A model generated the notes under the pieces. It was not told the DNA's origin. It searched no databases and saw nothing but the letters and a program-made list of their open reading frames with translations. Position numbers and translations under genes: made by a program. From Neurospora crassa OR74A (Eukaryota > Ascomycota > Sordariomycetes > Sordariales > Sordariaceae), in the NCBI RefSeq assembly GCF_000182925.2, contig NC_026504.1, positions 5,704,001-5,768,000 of the forward strand: a DNA stretch of 64,000 bases, written 5' to 3'. This document shows, piece after piece, positions 22,323-32,349 of this stretch (position 1 is its first letter; each line of letters starts with the position of its first letter).

Positions 22323-23449
22323 AGCAACAGAAGAAGATTATTGCAAAAAATCCGCTCGGCCGTACTCTTGACAGCGTTCGCAAGAAACTGCGCGACTCTG
22401 ACGAGGCCGACGAGACGCATCGAAAATATATCACAGACCTTTTACAGGCCCTTTGCGGTTCTTCAGCAGGCTGTGAAATTCTCATTCCCGACGATGGCAT
22501 ACTACGACTACTGTGCATGCGAATGGAAGTTCGAGACGGGAAGAAGACAGCAAATCTCGACCTATTTCGCCCTCTCATTCGAGCTGTCGTTGACAACAAT
22601 ACCAACGACAATGCCATTTGGGCTGCCGTCTTTTGCCTCCTCGACCCCCGCGCCACCATCGCACAAACGCCTGTTGATACCAACTCGACTTGGGGCATCC
22701 CACTGTTGCCGTCGTCGACAGACAAGGACAAGAACCTGTGGGAAGAGAAAATCAATGACTGTCCCATTAACCCACCAACCGGGCACGTCATCAGCAGGTT
22801 TCGTACAGTTGAGCAACTGCTGGAATCTATGCGAGATGCGATCAAAACACACCGATATCTCTACCTCACCCGCAACATTCTCCACCGCAGTATCTCTCCA
22901 AACAACATCATCATAACGAACCCCAAAATCACAAATGGCCTAAAGGGCATGCTGATCAATTTGGACATGGCGGCCAAGGTTCGAGAGGACGGCCAGAACC
23001 CGAGCGGACAACCAACAACTGACACACTCCCGTTTATGGCGATTGAAGTATTGCGCAACATGGACCACACCTACCGCCACGACCTCGAATCGTTCTTCTA
23101 CGTCCTCCTTTGGGTGTGTGCGCGCCAATCGTGGTCTAACGGATTTTCCGGTAAAGACGAGCAGACACCTGATAAGAGCTTTCTTGATCGATGGGGGAAT
23201 GGTCATTTGGAGCATATCGCTTTGAACAAGAAACACGACATGGCGTCCCGAGATTTATATGAAGGACTGATGAATCAATTTCCAAAGTCGTTGGACCCTG
23301 TGAAGCCGCTTTGTTTCCGTATCAGGAAGATTCTTTTTGCCCCGTATGACCAAAAGGGAAGGATGCTCTTGGGAACCCCGGAAGGAAACCCGGATCAGCT
23401 CTATAGGCCTATTATAGATGCTTATAATCAGGTTATTGACAGACTGTAG
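22323..23449 (+). pseudogene. FunK1-type kinase-like gene lacking the N-lobe; probably degenerate
   Basis: The frame ending at 23449 matches the fungal FunK1 family. The pre-kinase region is present (IIAKNPLGRTLDSVRKKL, SDEADETHRKYITDLLQALC, DGKKTANLDLFRPL). It then runs almost directly into the kinase C-lobe (FRTVEQLLESMRDAIK, DHTYRHDLESFFYVLLW, RHDLESF being a family hallmark). The ATP-binding N-lobe between them, normally of a few hundred residues, is missing. The catalytic-loop HRD is HRS (residues 123-125 counted from the ATG at 22517), while the metal-binding Asp of the NLD motif remains. The matching frame upstream of 22517 has no ATG. An ATG at 22249 is in another frame, although ctttcag at 22316-22322 could be a splice acceptor. 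A pseudokinase that is still expressed is the alternative. Confidence 0.6.
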
Positions 23450-23866
23450 AGGGCGCACAGTAATGAGGGGAAGTACAATGGAAAATGTGGTTGATCTCTT
23501 GTTGTTTGAGTGGTAAAGGTAAGGAGGAACTCAGTCTAGAAAGAAGGGCAGTTCGCAGTCCGATGGGTTTGGGTGCTTGGTCAGGGACAGTCGTTTAAAC
23601 ACGGGACACAGTCATTTTAGTAAGCTTGATCTTGGTTAGCCATTTCAGGGCACGGATATCTCCATGCTACTAAACGCAAGCAGTGATCCGTGCGTTTCCC
23701 TGCATTTGACCCTCATCTGTCGCGTTTTCCACTTAAACATTCGCGTCTCACTCACTCAATCACCTGCCATCAACTTCATCACTCAGCGAAAAACCACCTT
23801 ACGAACTCCCCGAACCTTTGACAACAAACCCATCTCAGCAGTAGTGTTCAAAAGACCCAGTCAAAA
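23450..23866. other. short intergenic region upstream of RNase H2 subunit C
   Basis: Between two plus-strand genes; it presumably contains the RNase H2C promoter. Nothing else was seen. Confidence 0.4.
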
Positions 23867-24526
23867 ATGACCCAACAACCCATCCTCGCTTTCACCTCAA
23901 CCTCAACCACATCCAACACCCCCATCCCAAAGACAACACCCAACCTCCTCCCCTGCCGCATTCACCACTCCGGGTCCGTAGAACCTACCGACTCGTTTTG
24001 GAATCCTCGCTGTGAACAAGGTACTTTTATTTTCATCTTCATTTCCACTCCCACCCCCTACCCCTTCCTACCCCCAACCTTTTTTCCCCAGTACCTACGC
24101 CTCTACCCTATATCTTCCCAGTACCTACATATCTTCCAGTACCCCTCAAACTAACACCCCCCACCCAAAGATGGTAATCTCAAAGTATCCTACTTCCGCG
24201 GCCGCAAACTCCACGGCAAGACTCTCCCCTTGCCAGAAGGATACAAGGGTGTCGTTGCTTCCAAGGTCTTCCCTAAACAAGACACAAAGAAGCCAAGGCT
24301 AGCGCATGAGATGTCCTTTATCATGGATAATGATGGACCGGAAGTCATTGATTTGGAAGCTGAACAACAACCGGAAGTGCAAGTGGGAGGGGCGATGGAG
24401 ATTCAGGCAGAGTTTGAAGAGGTGGTGGTTTGGGGACATGAGCATTTGGCGGATGCGGGCGGGGATGCGTATGTAAGGGGGGTGGAGGAGTGGGTTGGGT
24501 TTGCGGAACGGGTTCATTCTTTTTGA
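23867..24526 (+). CDS. RNH203: ribonuclease H2 non-catalytic subunit C
   Basis: Accessory subunit of the trimeric RNase H2, which removes ribonucleotides from DNA and resolves RNA:DNA hybrids. Two exons, 23867-24020 and 24171-24526, give 169 aa. The family core is visible: LLPCRIHHSGSVEP near residues 27-40, then YFRGRKLHGKTLPLPEGYKGVV after the intron, and a C-terminal stretch with VVVWGHEHLADAGGDAYVRGVEEW. The 150-nt intron holds repeated CAGTACCTAC-like units. The start is the first ATG, with the weak ATG context AAAAATGAC. The gene is convergent with TRS85, with only 257 bp between the stop codons. Confidence 0.9.
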
Positions 24527-24783
24527 ATGAAAGGAGGGAAAAAGGGGAGGGGGGAACACAGAAGGAAGGGGATTGGAACAGGTTATGGAAACAGTCAAGA
24601 TACCCCAAATTGGATGAGTACAATCAGACAATGATGCATACCATTCATTACTCTAGCCATTCCATTCGTCATTACTATTCATATACTTTTTGCTGTTGTT
24701 GCTAAACAAGCCTGCTGCTGCCGTCTAATGTGTCTTCCCATGCCTGCCCCCGTCCGTCTCCCATTCACCTCTACAAAAAAATG

Positions 24784-27516
24784 TTAACCAAATCCACCGT
24801 CCTTCCCATCTTTACTCTTATTCTCATCCCTTCCGCTCGTGCTCGCCAGCCTCGCTGGAATTAACGGCGGCAGAGGCGCTGCTGGCTCCAGATCCGCTGA
24901 GGATAACACTCTGGATGTTCGGACAGCCATGCTTGCCTTTCGCGGTCGGGTCGGACTATGTCCGCTACTGGGCCCACTGGTGGTGGGAGTCGCGTCTTCG
25001 AAGCCTTCTGGCTGTTCATCACCTCCTCGTGTTGTTTCCGGTGTTGGGGACTTGGAAGACGCGGTGGGTGTGGGTATTTGTGGTGGTCGTGATGGTAATT
25101 GTGATGACTGTCCGTTGAACCCGCTTTGTTCTACGTCCACGTCCACGTCCACTTCCGTCTGCGCGTTGTTGTTGTGGTCGGTAGCTGCTGCTGCTGCTGC
25201 TGCCTGGTTGTCGGCCTTGGGTCGGATCGTGAGGTTGCTGCTTTCGTCGAACTGCAATCCCAGCCCCAACCCTTCTCCCTCCTCTCCTTCCCTAGTACCA
25301 CCGCCCTGAGAATGTCCCCCCTCCGCCTCCAATGCCTCGGCGTACTCCCTTGTCACCCTCAGCCCTTCCCTGACCGCCTCGTTCAATCCCGCCAGACACT
25401 CGCTGGCTCCGTTGAAACCTTGTACTCCCCACTCGCTCGGCAGTAAAGAATACATCCTCCTTGCATCAGCCAAACACTTTTGCGCCTGCAAGTACTTGCC
25501 CATGCTTACCCACGCCTGGGCGGCAAGCACGCTCCACATTGCTGACTTGCGTCGCCTGCTGCCCCAGAGCTGGGAACCGGTGCCTCGCTTAGAGGCATAG
25601 CAGACTGCGAGTCGTTCACGGAGCAAGGCGTCGCCGACAGGGCCAAATAATCGCATTTCGAGGAGGCGGGTTCCCCAGCGGACGGATTCATCTATCCCGA
25701 TGCCGCCGCGGAGCCGGAGGAGCTCCAAAGAAAGAAGGGTGGACCGGACGGCCCCATAAAGAGATGAGCAACGCGTGTGGTAAGAATAGAGAGCCTGTTC
25801 GACCATGGGGTTGATGATTTCCACTCGGTTCTTGGAGGACATGGTCTGCGGCATGATGAGCAGAGACAAGGCGGCCATTTCGTTGGCCGAGGCATGGTAT
25901 TTCCACGCTTTGTCGTTTTGGAAGTCGGTCCTCAGCAAGTCGTAGGTGGACATGGCCAGCTTCCAGTCGCGCAGCATAAAGGCAAAGTCGGCAAGCCGGC
26001 GCATGATGGCTTCGGGCGTGTCGGGGCGGTAGTAACCTAGGGTCTCGAAACCGTTGTTTGAACTGCTGGTGGAGCTGCGCGAGGAGGATGAAGAGGAGCC
26101 AAAGACTGTGAAGCGTTTCGACAAGGACATGAACCGCCCAGAGATACCGCGACGCCGGGAAGCGACCTGGTCATTCCACAGCGAGACGTTGCGCTCCATG
26201 GTCGGGATGATCGATTGGATGACCATTTCGCGGATAAAGGTGCGGATGGCGGTAGCGTCGGACTCGAAGATGTACCGATTGAAGAGGTGCGGGTCGTCGT
26301 CGAAGGAGTCTTGGAGCTGTTCGGACCGTTCGATGTCGGCGAGCTCTTCGGAGGCGGACATCCAGTCGGAGCGAGGGAGCGGGATGCTGTCGTCGTCGGT
26401 CTCGGCAGCTTGGGAGGAGCGAATGCGGAGCAGGTGGCAGTGTAGGCCAAAGTGGCGCTTCATTTGGTCAAACAGCTGCATGGACTTGGTGATGTCGCTG
26501 CGTTCTTCGTCGTGTACGAGCACATAGTAGCGCAAGAAGTCCCCATCGACCCACGGTGGTATTCGCTGCTCGGCGGGGGTGGTTTCGCTGTAGAGTTGCC
26601 GGAGGGCTTCGATGGGGGCGGGATGTCGCGAGCTGATGGCGATTACGCAGGCGACCGGGTGAGAGAAAGTTTCGTGGGAGGCCATGGGGATACCGGAGAG
26701 TAGCCGTCGGAGGTAGAGGGCGTAGTAGGGCGATGTAGTGTCCGTGTCGAGACCTTGCCTTGTGGGCGTCGTAGGTGTTGCTGCCCCCATGCTTGCCTCC
26801 TCTGCGAAGCCCAAGTGCTTCTCCACCACTTGTTCGACCTGCTGAACCAAGCTCGTCTTCTTCCTCGGCATGTTGTATTGTGGTTGCCCGTTTGGTGGAG
26901 GTCCTCTTAGTGAGCGGGGATCTGGCAACGTGTCTGGATCCTCGACCGCTTCGCCGAACCGTGTGAATCGGACTGAGAAGTCGTCCCACGTGCGCGAGGC
27001 ACCGTTGCTGTCGCGAATGGTGACCCTTCCCTGAACGCGCTCTCCAAACGGGCGGAGCAGCTCAAACAGCCCTCCTTTGAAGCCCTTTTCCTTGACCAAA
27101 TGTTCGACATCTTCCGAGTCATGGATAGCAATGTGGGGGACGAAGCTCTTGAGGATCAGGTTGAGAGGATCGCCCGGGTTCTCGGCGGCCGCGGTGTCGA
27201 GGAGAGATTGCTTGAAGCCGCCGCTACCAAAGACGGAGCCGGTCAGGCTGCGGGCTGGGGACCCCATGGGTGCTGGTGACCCGGAGCGGGAGCCCGGTGG
27301 TGTAAGTGTCGACCTGAACAGGGAGGCAGCCGAGGGGTTCGTTCGGCGTTCGCGGACAGGCGTGGTCGGTTGGGCTGCGGGCTGGGAATGGGAGCGGGAG
27401 TCGAGGACCAGCGGCTGTCCCCGTTGCTTGGAGGGTAGGGGCTTCATGGTGGGGTTGGCCATGGGCAGCGACGCGAGGGGGTCGTTGGGGGGCGGCGCAT
27501 TGTTGGCGGACTGCAT
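24784..27516 (-). CDS. TRS85: TRAPPIII complex subunit Trs85/TRAPPC8 homologue
   Basis: Subunit that defines the TRAPPIII complex, the Ypt1/Rab1 exchange factor acting in autophagy and endosome-Golgi transport. One uninterrupted frame gives 910 aa. The conserved core runs from about 115 to 700: DPLNLILKSFVPHIAIHDSEDV, FELLRPFGERVQGRVTIRDS, then SPYYALYLRRLLSGIPMASHETFSHPVACVI written here in parts, and IPPWVDGDFLRYYVLVHDEE. Later come HLFNRYIFESDATAIRTFIREM, PTMERNVSLWNDQVASRRRG and FRNDK-like helical repeats. The N-terminal 110 residues and the last 200 are Ser/Pro/Gln-rich and probably disordered; they include a short Asp-Val repeat (VDVDVDVE) and poly-Ala. Length is normal for fungal Trs85. 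No intron is apparent. Confidence 0.93.
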   Translation of the reverse strand: MQSANNAPPPNDPLASLPMANPTMKPLPSKQRGQPLVLDSRSHSQPAAQPTTPVRERRTNPSAASLFRSTLTPPGSRSGSPAPMGSPARSLTGSVFGSGGFKQSLLDTAAAENPGDPLNLILKSFVPHIAIHDSEDVEHLVKEKGFKGGLFELLRPFGERVQGRVTIRDSNGASRTWDDFSVRFTRFGEAVEDPDTLPDPRSLRGPPPNGQPQYNMPRKKTSLVQQVEQVVEKHLGFAEEASMGAATPTTPTRQGLDTDTTSPYYALYLRRLLSGIPMASHETFSHPVACVIAISSRHPAPIEALRQLYSETTPAEQRIPPWVDGDFLRYYVLVHDEERSDITKSMQLFDQMKRHFGLHCHLLRIRSSQAAETDDDSIPLPRSDWMSASEELADIERSEQLQDSFDDDPHLFNRYIFESDATAIRTFIREMVIQSIIPTMERNVSLWNDQVASRRRGISGRFMSLSKRFTVFGSSSSSSRSSTSSSNNGFETLGYYRPDTPEAIMRRLADFAFMLRDWKLAMSTYDLLRTDFQNDKAWKYHASANEMAALSLLIMPQTMSSKNRVEIINPMVEQALYSYHTRCSSLYGAVRSTLLSLELLRLRGGIGIDESVRWGTRLLEMRLFGPVGDALLRERLAVCYASKRGTGSQLWGSRRRKSAMWSVLAAQAWVSMGKYLQAQKCLADARRMYSLLPSEWGVQGFNGASECLAGLNEAVREGLRVTREYAEALEAEGGHSQGGGTREGEEGEGLGLGLQFDESSNLTIRPKADNQAAAAAAATDHNNNAQTEVDVDVDVEQSGFNGQSSQLPSRPPQIPTPTASSKSPTPETTRGGDEQPEGFEDATPTTSGPSSGHSPTRPRKASMAVRTSRVLSSADLEPAAPLPPLIPARLASTSGRDENKSKDGKDGGFG

Positions 27517-29356
27517 GAAGGAGTGGAAGTGTATGCCTTCCTGTGAATAATATGTCGGGGTCGGCGTGGGTAGGTGGTGAATCAGCTATGCAAGGTACGT
27601 TGGTGGTTTGGTTGCTGTAAGGTGGTTGTAATTACGGGGTGACGGTATGTTTCGACGGGCGGGCTGTTTTCCTGTTACGGTGCCGATGCTGTGACGACAA
27701 CAAACTGAAGTGTCGCTGTAAGCCAAGTCCGTAGACTACACGTACTGTAGTGGACAGATACTAATAGTAGGGAGTGGTAGAGGTATCCGTCGGGTGTCCG
27801 GCGTGGAGCACGGTAAGTAGAGGTATCGGCGTAAGCAAGGTTACGGCGGCAGCAAGCGGGTGGACTCAAGTTGTGACGGCTTGCGGAAGATGGACGGGGA
27901 CGGAACGGGGAAGGTGTGGAAGTGGAAACAACGGGAGGAACACCTGCAGTGAGATCAGTCGGCGCCGCGGCCCTGAAAGCGACGTTAATCTTCGGGGCTC
28001 CGCGTCCTCCGCCATCTGACGTCTCCGTGGTCTGTGCTTCTATCTTCGCTTTTCCTATCCTCTTATGCCAGAATACCTCTACTGTACACTACACTCAGCT
28101 ATCACGTGGAGCTTGGGATGACACCCAAGACGTCCTTCATCTGCGGCTTTTCCTCTTTCATCCTTCCCCTGAGCAAAGTAAACAATGGTAGCCCCACTCA
28201 CGTTCAAGCATCATCCGATTTGCGGAATACGGTGACGCCTGTTGATAAATGCTTCCATGGCGACAATGACACGGGCACTCACAGACGGCGGCTCATCATT
28301 AGCCATCTCGGCTGAATTTCCGGTTGGTGGCCAGCCAGAGGTAACGTTGACTGCCATATTGAAAGGCCTTCACGGCAAACCGAGTCAACACAACGAAGAA
28401 GCCTCAGCTAATTCGTAAACAAAAACGGCTCGGTCCGACATGGTACCTGATCTCCGCCGGCCTCCATCACCGCAATGCTATCCCCGGCTGCAAGCCAAGA
28501 ACACCTCAATATCAACCTCATCAATTTCCTTGAACATGACTGCCGAAAACGTTCCCCTCTTTGGTACATGAAAATGTCCTCATCACTCTTCCTTTTCTGC
28601 GGATTAAATCCTACCCTCTTCCCGTCCCATATACTACACTAGATCCTCATCTTTCTGGAGGCTAAACATGTCAACTCGGATCTCACCTCCATTCGGGTGT
28701 TCATGTATCTTCCCGCTCACCGGGCCTAATGCATCGGACCTCATCCTCCACCAGCCTCGTCACCAACCGACTGAAGCTAGAAAACGCGCTACAGGTCCAT
28801 GATGCTTCTTGAGCCGAGTGGCTTGAACTTCGGGTTAAAAGTGCTCGATTCCACCATACTATTCTTGGTATCAAAAACGAACACAACATCCAGGTCCCAA
28901 GTTGAGACGTGCAGGTCCAAGAAAGCTGTTTAGCTCATATACTACCTTATTGTTACATAGCATACACGAGCTGGCCGGTTCCTGGTTTACCATGAGCAGT
29001 AGTGCTACATGAACCGCGGAACACTGCATCGTGGGATTTTATCCCTTTTCTTTCATTCCAGTCTCCGCACTCCATTTACCCAACCTCGGGCGTTGGTTGC
29101 GTAATCCCATATGGCTGTTCTCTGCTTGGCAATATCTCATACAACGGTCGCGGAAGCCATGGCAATTCGAGTTACACGCGCCCCAGTCGGGTAATATTGC
29201 ATCCTCGTGGTTGATCACCCCTGGAAAGGAGCGGCCGGCCCATGTCCTCATGCTTCTCGACCATCAGATCCGAAAACACATATAACTCACTGCACGCAAT
29301 CATGGCCTATGTCGACAGAATGGATTGTAGCACCGGTCTTCGGAGAATTGACTGCC
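27517..29356. other. divergent intergenic region between TRS85 and the NodB gene
   Basis: 1.84 kb without a supportable gene. It must contain the TRS85 promoter on the left and the deacetylase promoter on the right. No notable repeat was found. Confidence 0.45.
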
Positions 29357-31851
29357 ATGTTGCTCGATCGTTGTCTTGCAACCGTGGTTTTTGGTCTGTT
29401 GGCCGTCTCCACGGTCAGCGCTGCCTGCACCGACCTCCTCATCGACGACTTTTCCAAATGGGTTGAGGGAACAAACAATCTGAATTGGCCCAACGGAGGT
29501 CAGTCACTCTGACTTGCAAGACAAAACCAAAAAAAAACCGTAACTAACACAAACAGACGATGGATCCATGACTTCAATCGCTGCCGCTGCGGGCAAGGTT
29601 CAGTTCATTCCCAAAGACGGCGGATCATACTTTTACGAATCCTTCTCATGCCAACAAGCCGTCACCCTTGGTTATGGCGGAATCCAGTTCACTCTTCAGG
29701 GGCCAGCTGGAGGGTCTGTTGCCTTTGAGCTACAAACATCTGCGAGTTGCAACGCCAGTGACACGGGCAATTACACCAGCTCCTACAATGTCATCAGCGG
29801 CTTGACGGGGAGCCAGCAGACCATTGACTTGCCACTGCTGGGCTTTGACAACAATCCCAACTATGATGCTATCGTTGGGCTTGTCTGGTCCGAGTTCTCT
29901 CAGACGAATGCCATCTGGTCCATCGGCAACATCAAGCTGACTTGCGGAGCTGTGGCTGTTCCAACCACCACAGCTGCCCCTACCACTCAACGTATATCTT
30001 CCTCATCCCCTTCTTTGGCCATCAACACTAACGACTTCAGCAGCCTCTTCCACAACCCGTTCCGTAGTACCAACCTCCACCACCCGCTCCGTCATCACAA
30101 CGGTCACCAGGTCATCCGCCAGTCCGACAGCTACTGCCTGCTCGAACTTGCTGATCGATGACTGGGAGTCACAGTCCCGGCTGACCTTCCTGGGTTACAA
30201 TGCCATGAACCAAGCCTCGAGCGATGACGGCACCATGTCCTCCATCGTGGTCAGTAACCACCGCGTCCTGCTGACCCCCAAGAACCAAGAGTCGTACTTT
30301 TACAGCCAATTCGGCTGCCTGAACACTAACGACAAGTACGGCGGCATCTCCTTTCGCATCCGCGCCGCACGCGGCACCACCTTTGCCGTACAAATGTCCT
30401 ATTTCGCAACCTGCGGCTCCAGCACCGGGCGCAAGACCATCTCCATGACGTCCACGCAGCTCAAATGGACCTTTGACGGCACCGAGCGTCTCTACTATTT
30501 CCCCTTTTCCGTCTTCACCGGCCTGGACACGACAAAGCTTGATATGATCTACTTTTCGTCCTTCAACGCCGCCGTGATTTTCGGGCCCATGTCCTTCTAC
30601 TGCGGCAGCACCGCCTCCGAATACATCCTCCCATCCCTCCCGCCACCTGCCAACACGGGCGCGTCCCCGACCGTGCCGGCCCCTTCCTCCAACGCCAAGC
30701 CCTTTGTCATTGACTCTTTTACCAACAAGGACACCAACAATCTCGGCCAGTGGCACGGTGGCGACGACGGCATGACAGTCACCTTTGGCAAGAACTCCAT
30801 CACCATCCGCACCAACGACTCTGACCTCGGCTGGAACACGCAGCTGGCAAGCACCTGCTTTGACATGACGCCCTATTCCACCGCCTACCTGCACGTCGCC
30901 TACACAGGGAGCAACAAGTTCTCCATTGCCCTCCAACAACACAATGCCCACTGCGACGACTCCATCAAACCCTACCCGGAAACGTGGGACTCGCTCGAAG
31001 CCGCGCGCTACTCTTTCAATGGCGGGTCTGACATTTACATCCCCATCTCCCACTTCCACATCAACCTAACCCGTACCATCGGCTTCAACCTCCGCGGCTT
31101 TTTCTCCCCTTCCGAATCCACCGTCATCACCAAGATGGAACTCATCCCCTCCATCCCCTCAGGTATTTCCATCCCGCACAAACTCCCCTCGGGTAATCTC
31201 GTCTTCGCCTGCACGCGCCCCAACTCCTTCGCCTTCGCCATCGACGACGGCGACCCCAAACTCGCCAGCCGCGTCATGTCCATTGTCGAAGCCGCCCAAA
31301 TCCCCGTAACTTTCTTTACTGTCGGCCTCCCCCTACTAGACCCATCCACGAACCTATCCAAAATCTACCGCGACATGGCTTCCAAAGGACACCAGATCGC
31401 TTTACATTCGTATACCCATCCGAAAATGGAAGGGTTGCCTACTATCGCTGATATAGATTGGGAATACCAAAATGATATCGGGGCAGTGCGACAGACGTTT
31501 CCTTCTTCGAAAATCAGTCCGTATTTTCGGCCGCCGTTTGGGACGGAAGGGGCGAGGATGCGCCAGCGGTTGGTGGAAAACTTGGGAAGAGATGATAACA
31601 AAGCGTATATAGTGGGCTGGAGTGTCGATGTGGAGGATTGGTTGTGGGCGGAGAGCGAGACGCCCGAGAAGCAGCTCGAGGCTTTTAAAAGAGATTTGAA
31701 AGCAGGGGGAAACTTGGTGGTGATGCATTATTTGTATGAGAGCACGGTGGGGTATTTGGAGGAGTTCATACAGCTTGCCAAGGCGAGTGGGAAGCGGTTG
31801 ATGAGGGTTGATCAGTGCATGGAGGACCCAGAGGCGCCGCCTTTGACTTGA
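29357..31851 (+). CDS. secreted polysaccharide deacetylase (NodB) with three N-terminal repeat modules
   Basis: Probable extracellular or cell-wall deacetylase of N-acetylated glycans. Three exons: 29357-29498, 29557-29991 and 30041-31851, giving 795 aa. A signal peptide is visible (MLLDRCLATVVFGLLAVSTVSA). Repeat 1 (about 20-140) and repeat 2 (about 225-385) each begin with AC-x-x-LLIDD and share GSM/GTM-SI, SYFY-S and YGGI elements. A related third unit starts at about 412 (PFVIDSF). Ser/Thr-rich linkers separate them. The NodB domain (about 583-780) keeps D594/D595 (AIDDGDP), H648 and H652 (HSYTH), RPPFG at 689-693, DVEDW, and H755 (VMHYLYE), so it is probably active. The second intron is only 49 nt. 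An upstream in-frame ATG at 29309 would hide the signal peptide. Confidence 0.9.
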
Positions 31852-32349
31852 ATGTTTGGGTTGGGGGAGGGGGGTGAATAGGGGAAGGGCGAGCAGGAAG
31901 TGTTTCCTTGTTTGTTTCCTAACGTTAGTAAGGTGCCTTGATGACATGGTTGGCTATATCAATGTTCGGTTATGGATTGAATCAAATGTGTGTAAAAAGT
32001 TCATTGTTCATACACTAGGGTAACCATAAGCTATACTCCCGTTTTCCTGGCCTGGTAAAACCTAGGTAATGACCTTCATGAATGCCACGATACAGACCCC
32101 CAGTTCTAACCTAACATCTATGCAAAGAGCCATCATTCGAACCCTCCATAATGAACATGAACCAATTCTCAGCCAAGAAGAAAAAAAATGCTATACCCTT
32201 TCCCTTCCATTCCGATACCGCAGCCTTCTCATCCGGAAGTTAACGCTGCTGGTATAAAAACCCATAGAGGTAGCCAACTCCAACACTGAATATGTGCAAA
32301 AGAACAAGTAATCAATACAACCCTTCCCCCCTGTTATACTCCATTATCA
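31852..32349. other. convergent intergenic region
   Basis: Contains the 3' ends of the deacetylase gene and the INCENP gene. No feature was seen apart from simple CT-rich sequence. Confidence 0.45.

Noticed and set aside
22141-22371. 76-codon frame with an ATG at 22249 as a separate small gene
   Set aside because: It overlaps the FunK1-like start region out of frame and has no independent support.
32125-32150. ttcgaaccc motif like a tRNA T-loop
   Set aside because: The flanking bases do not form the stem and no cloverleaf is present.
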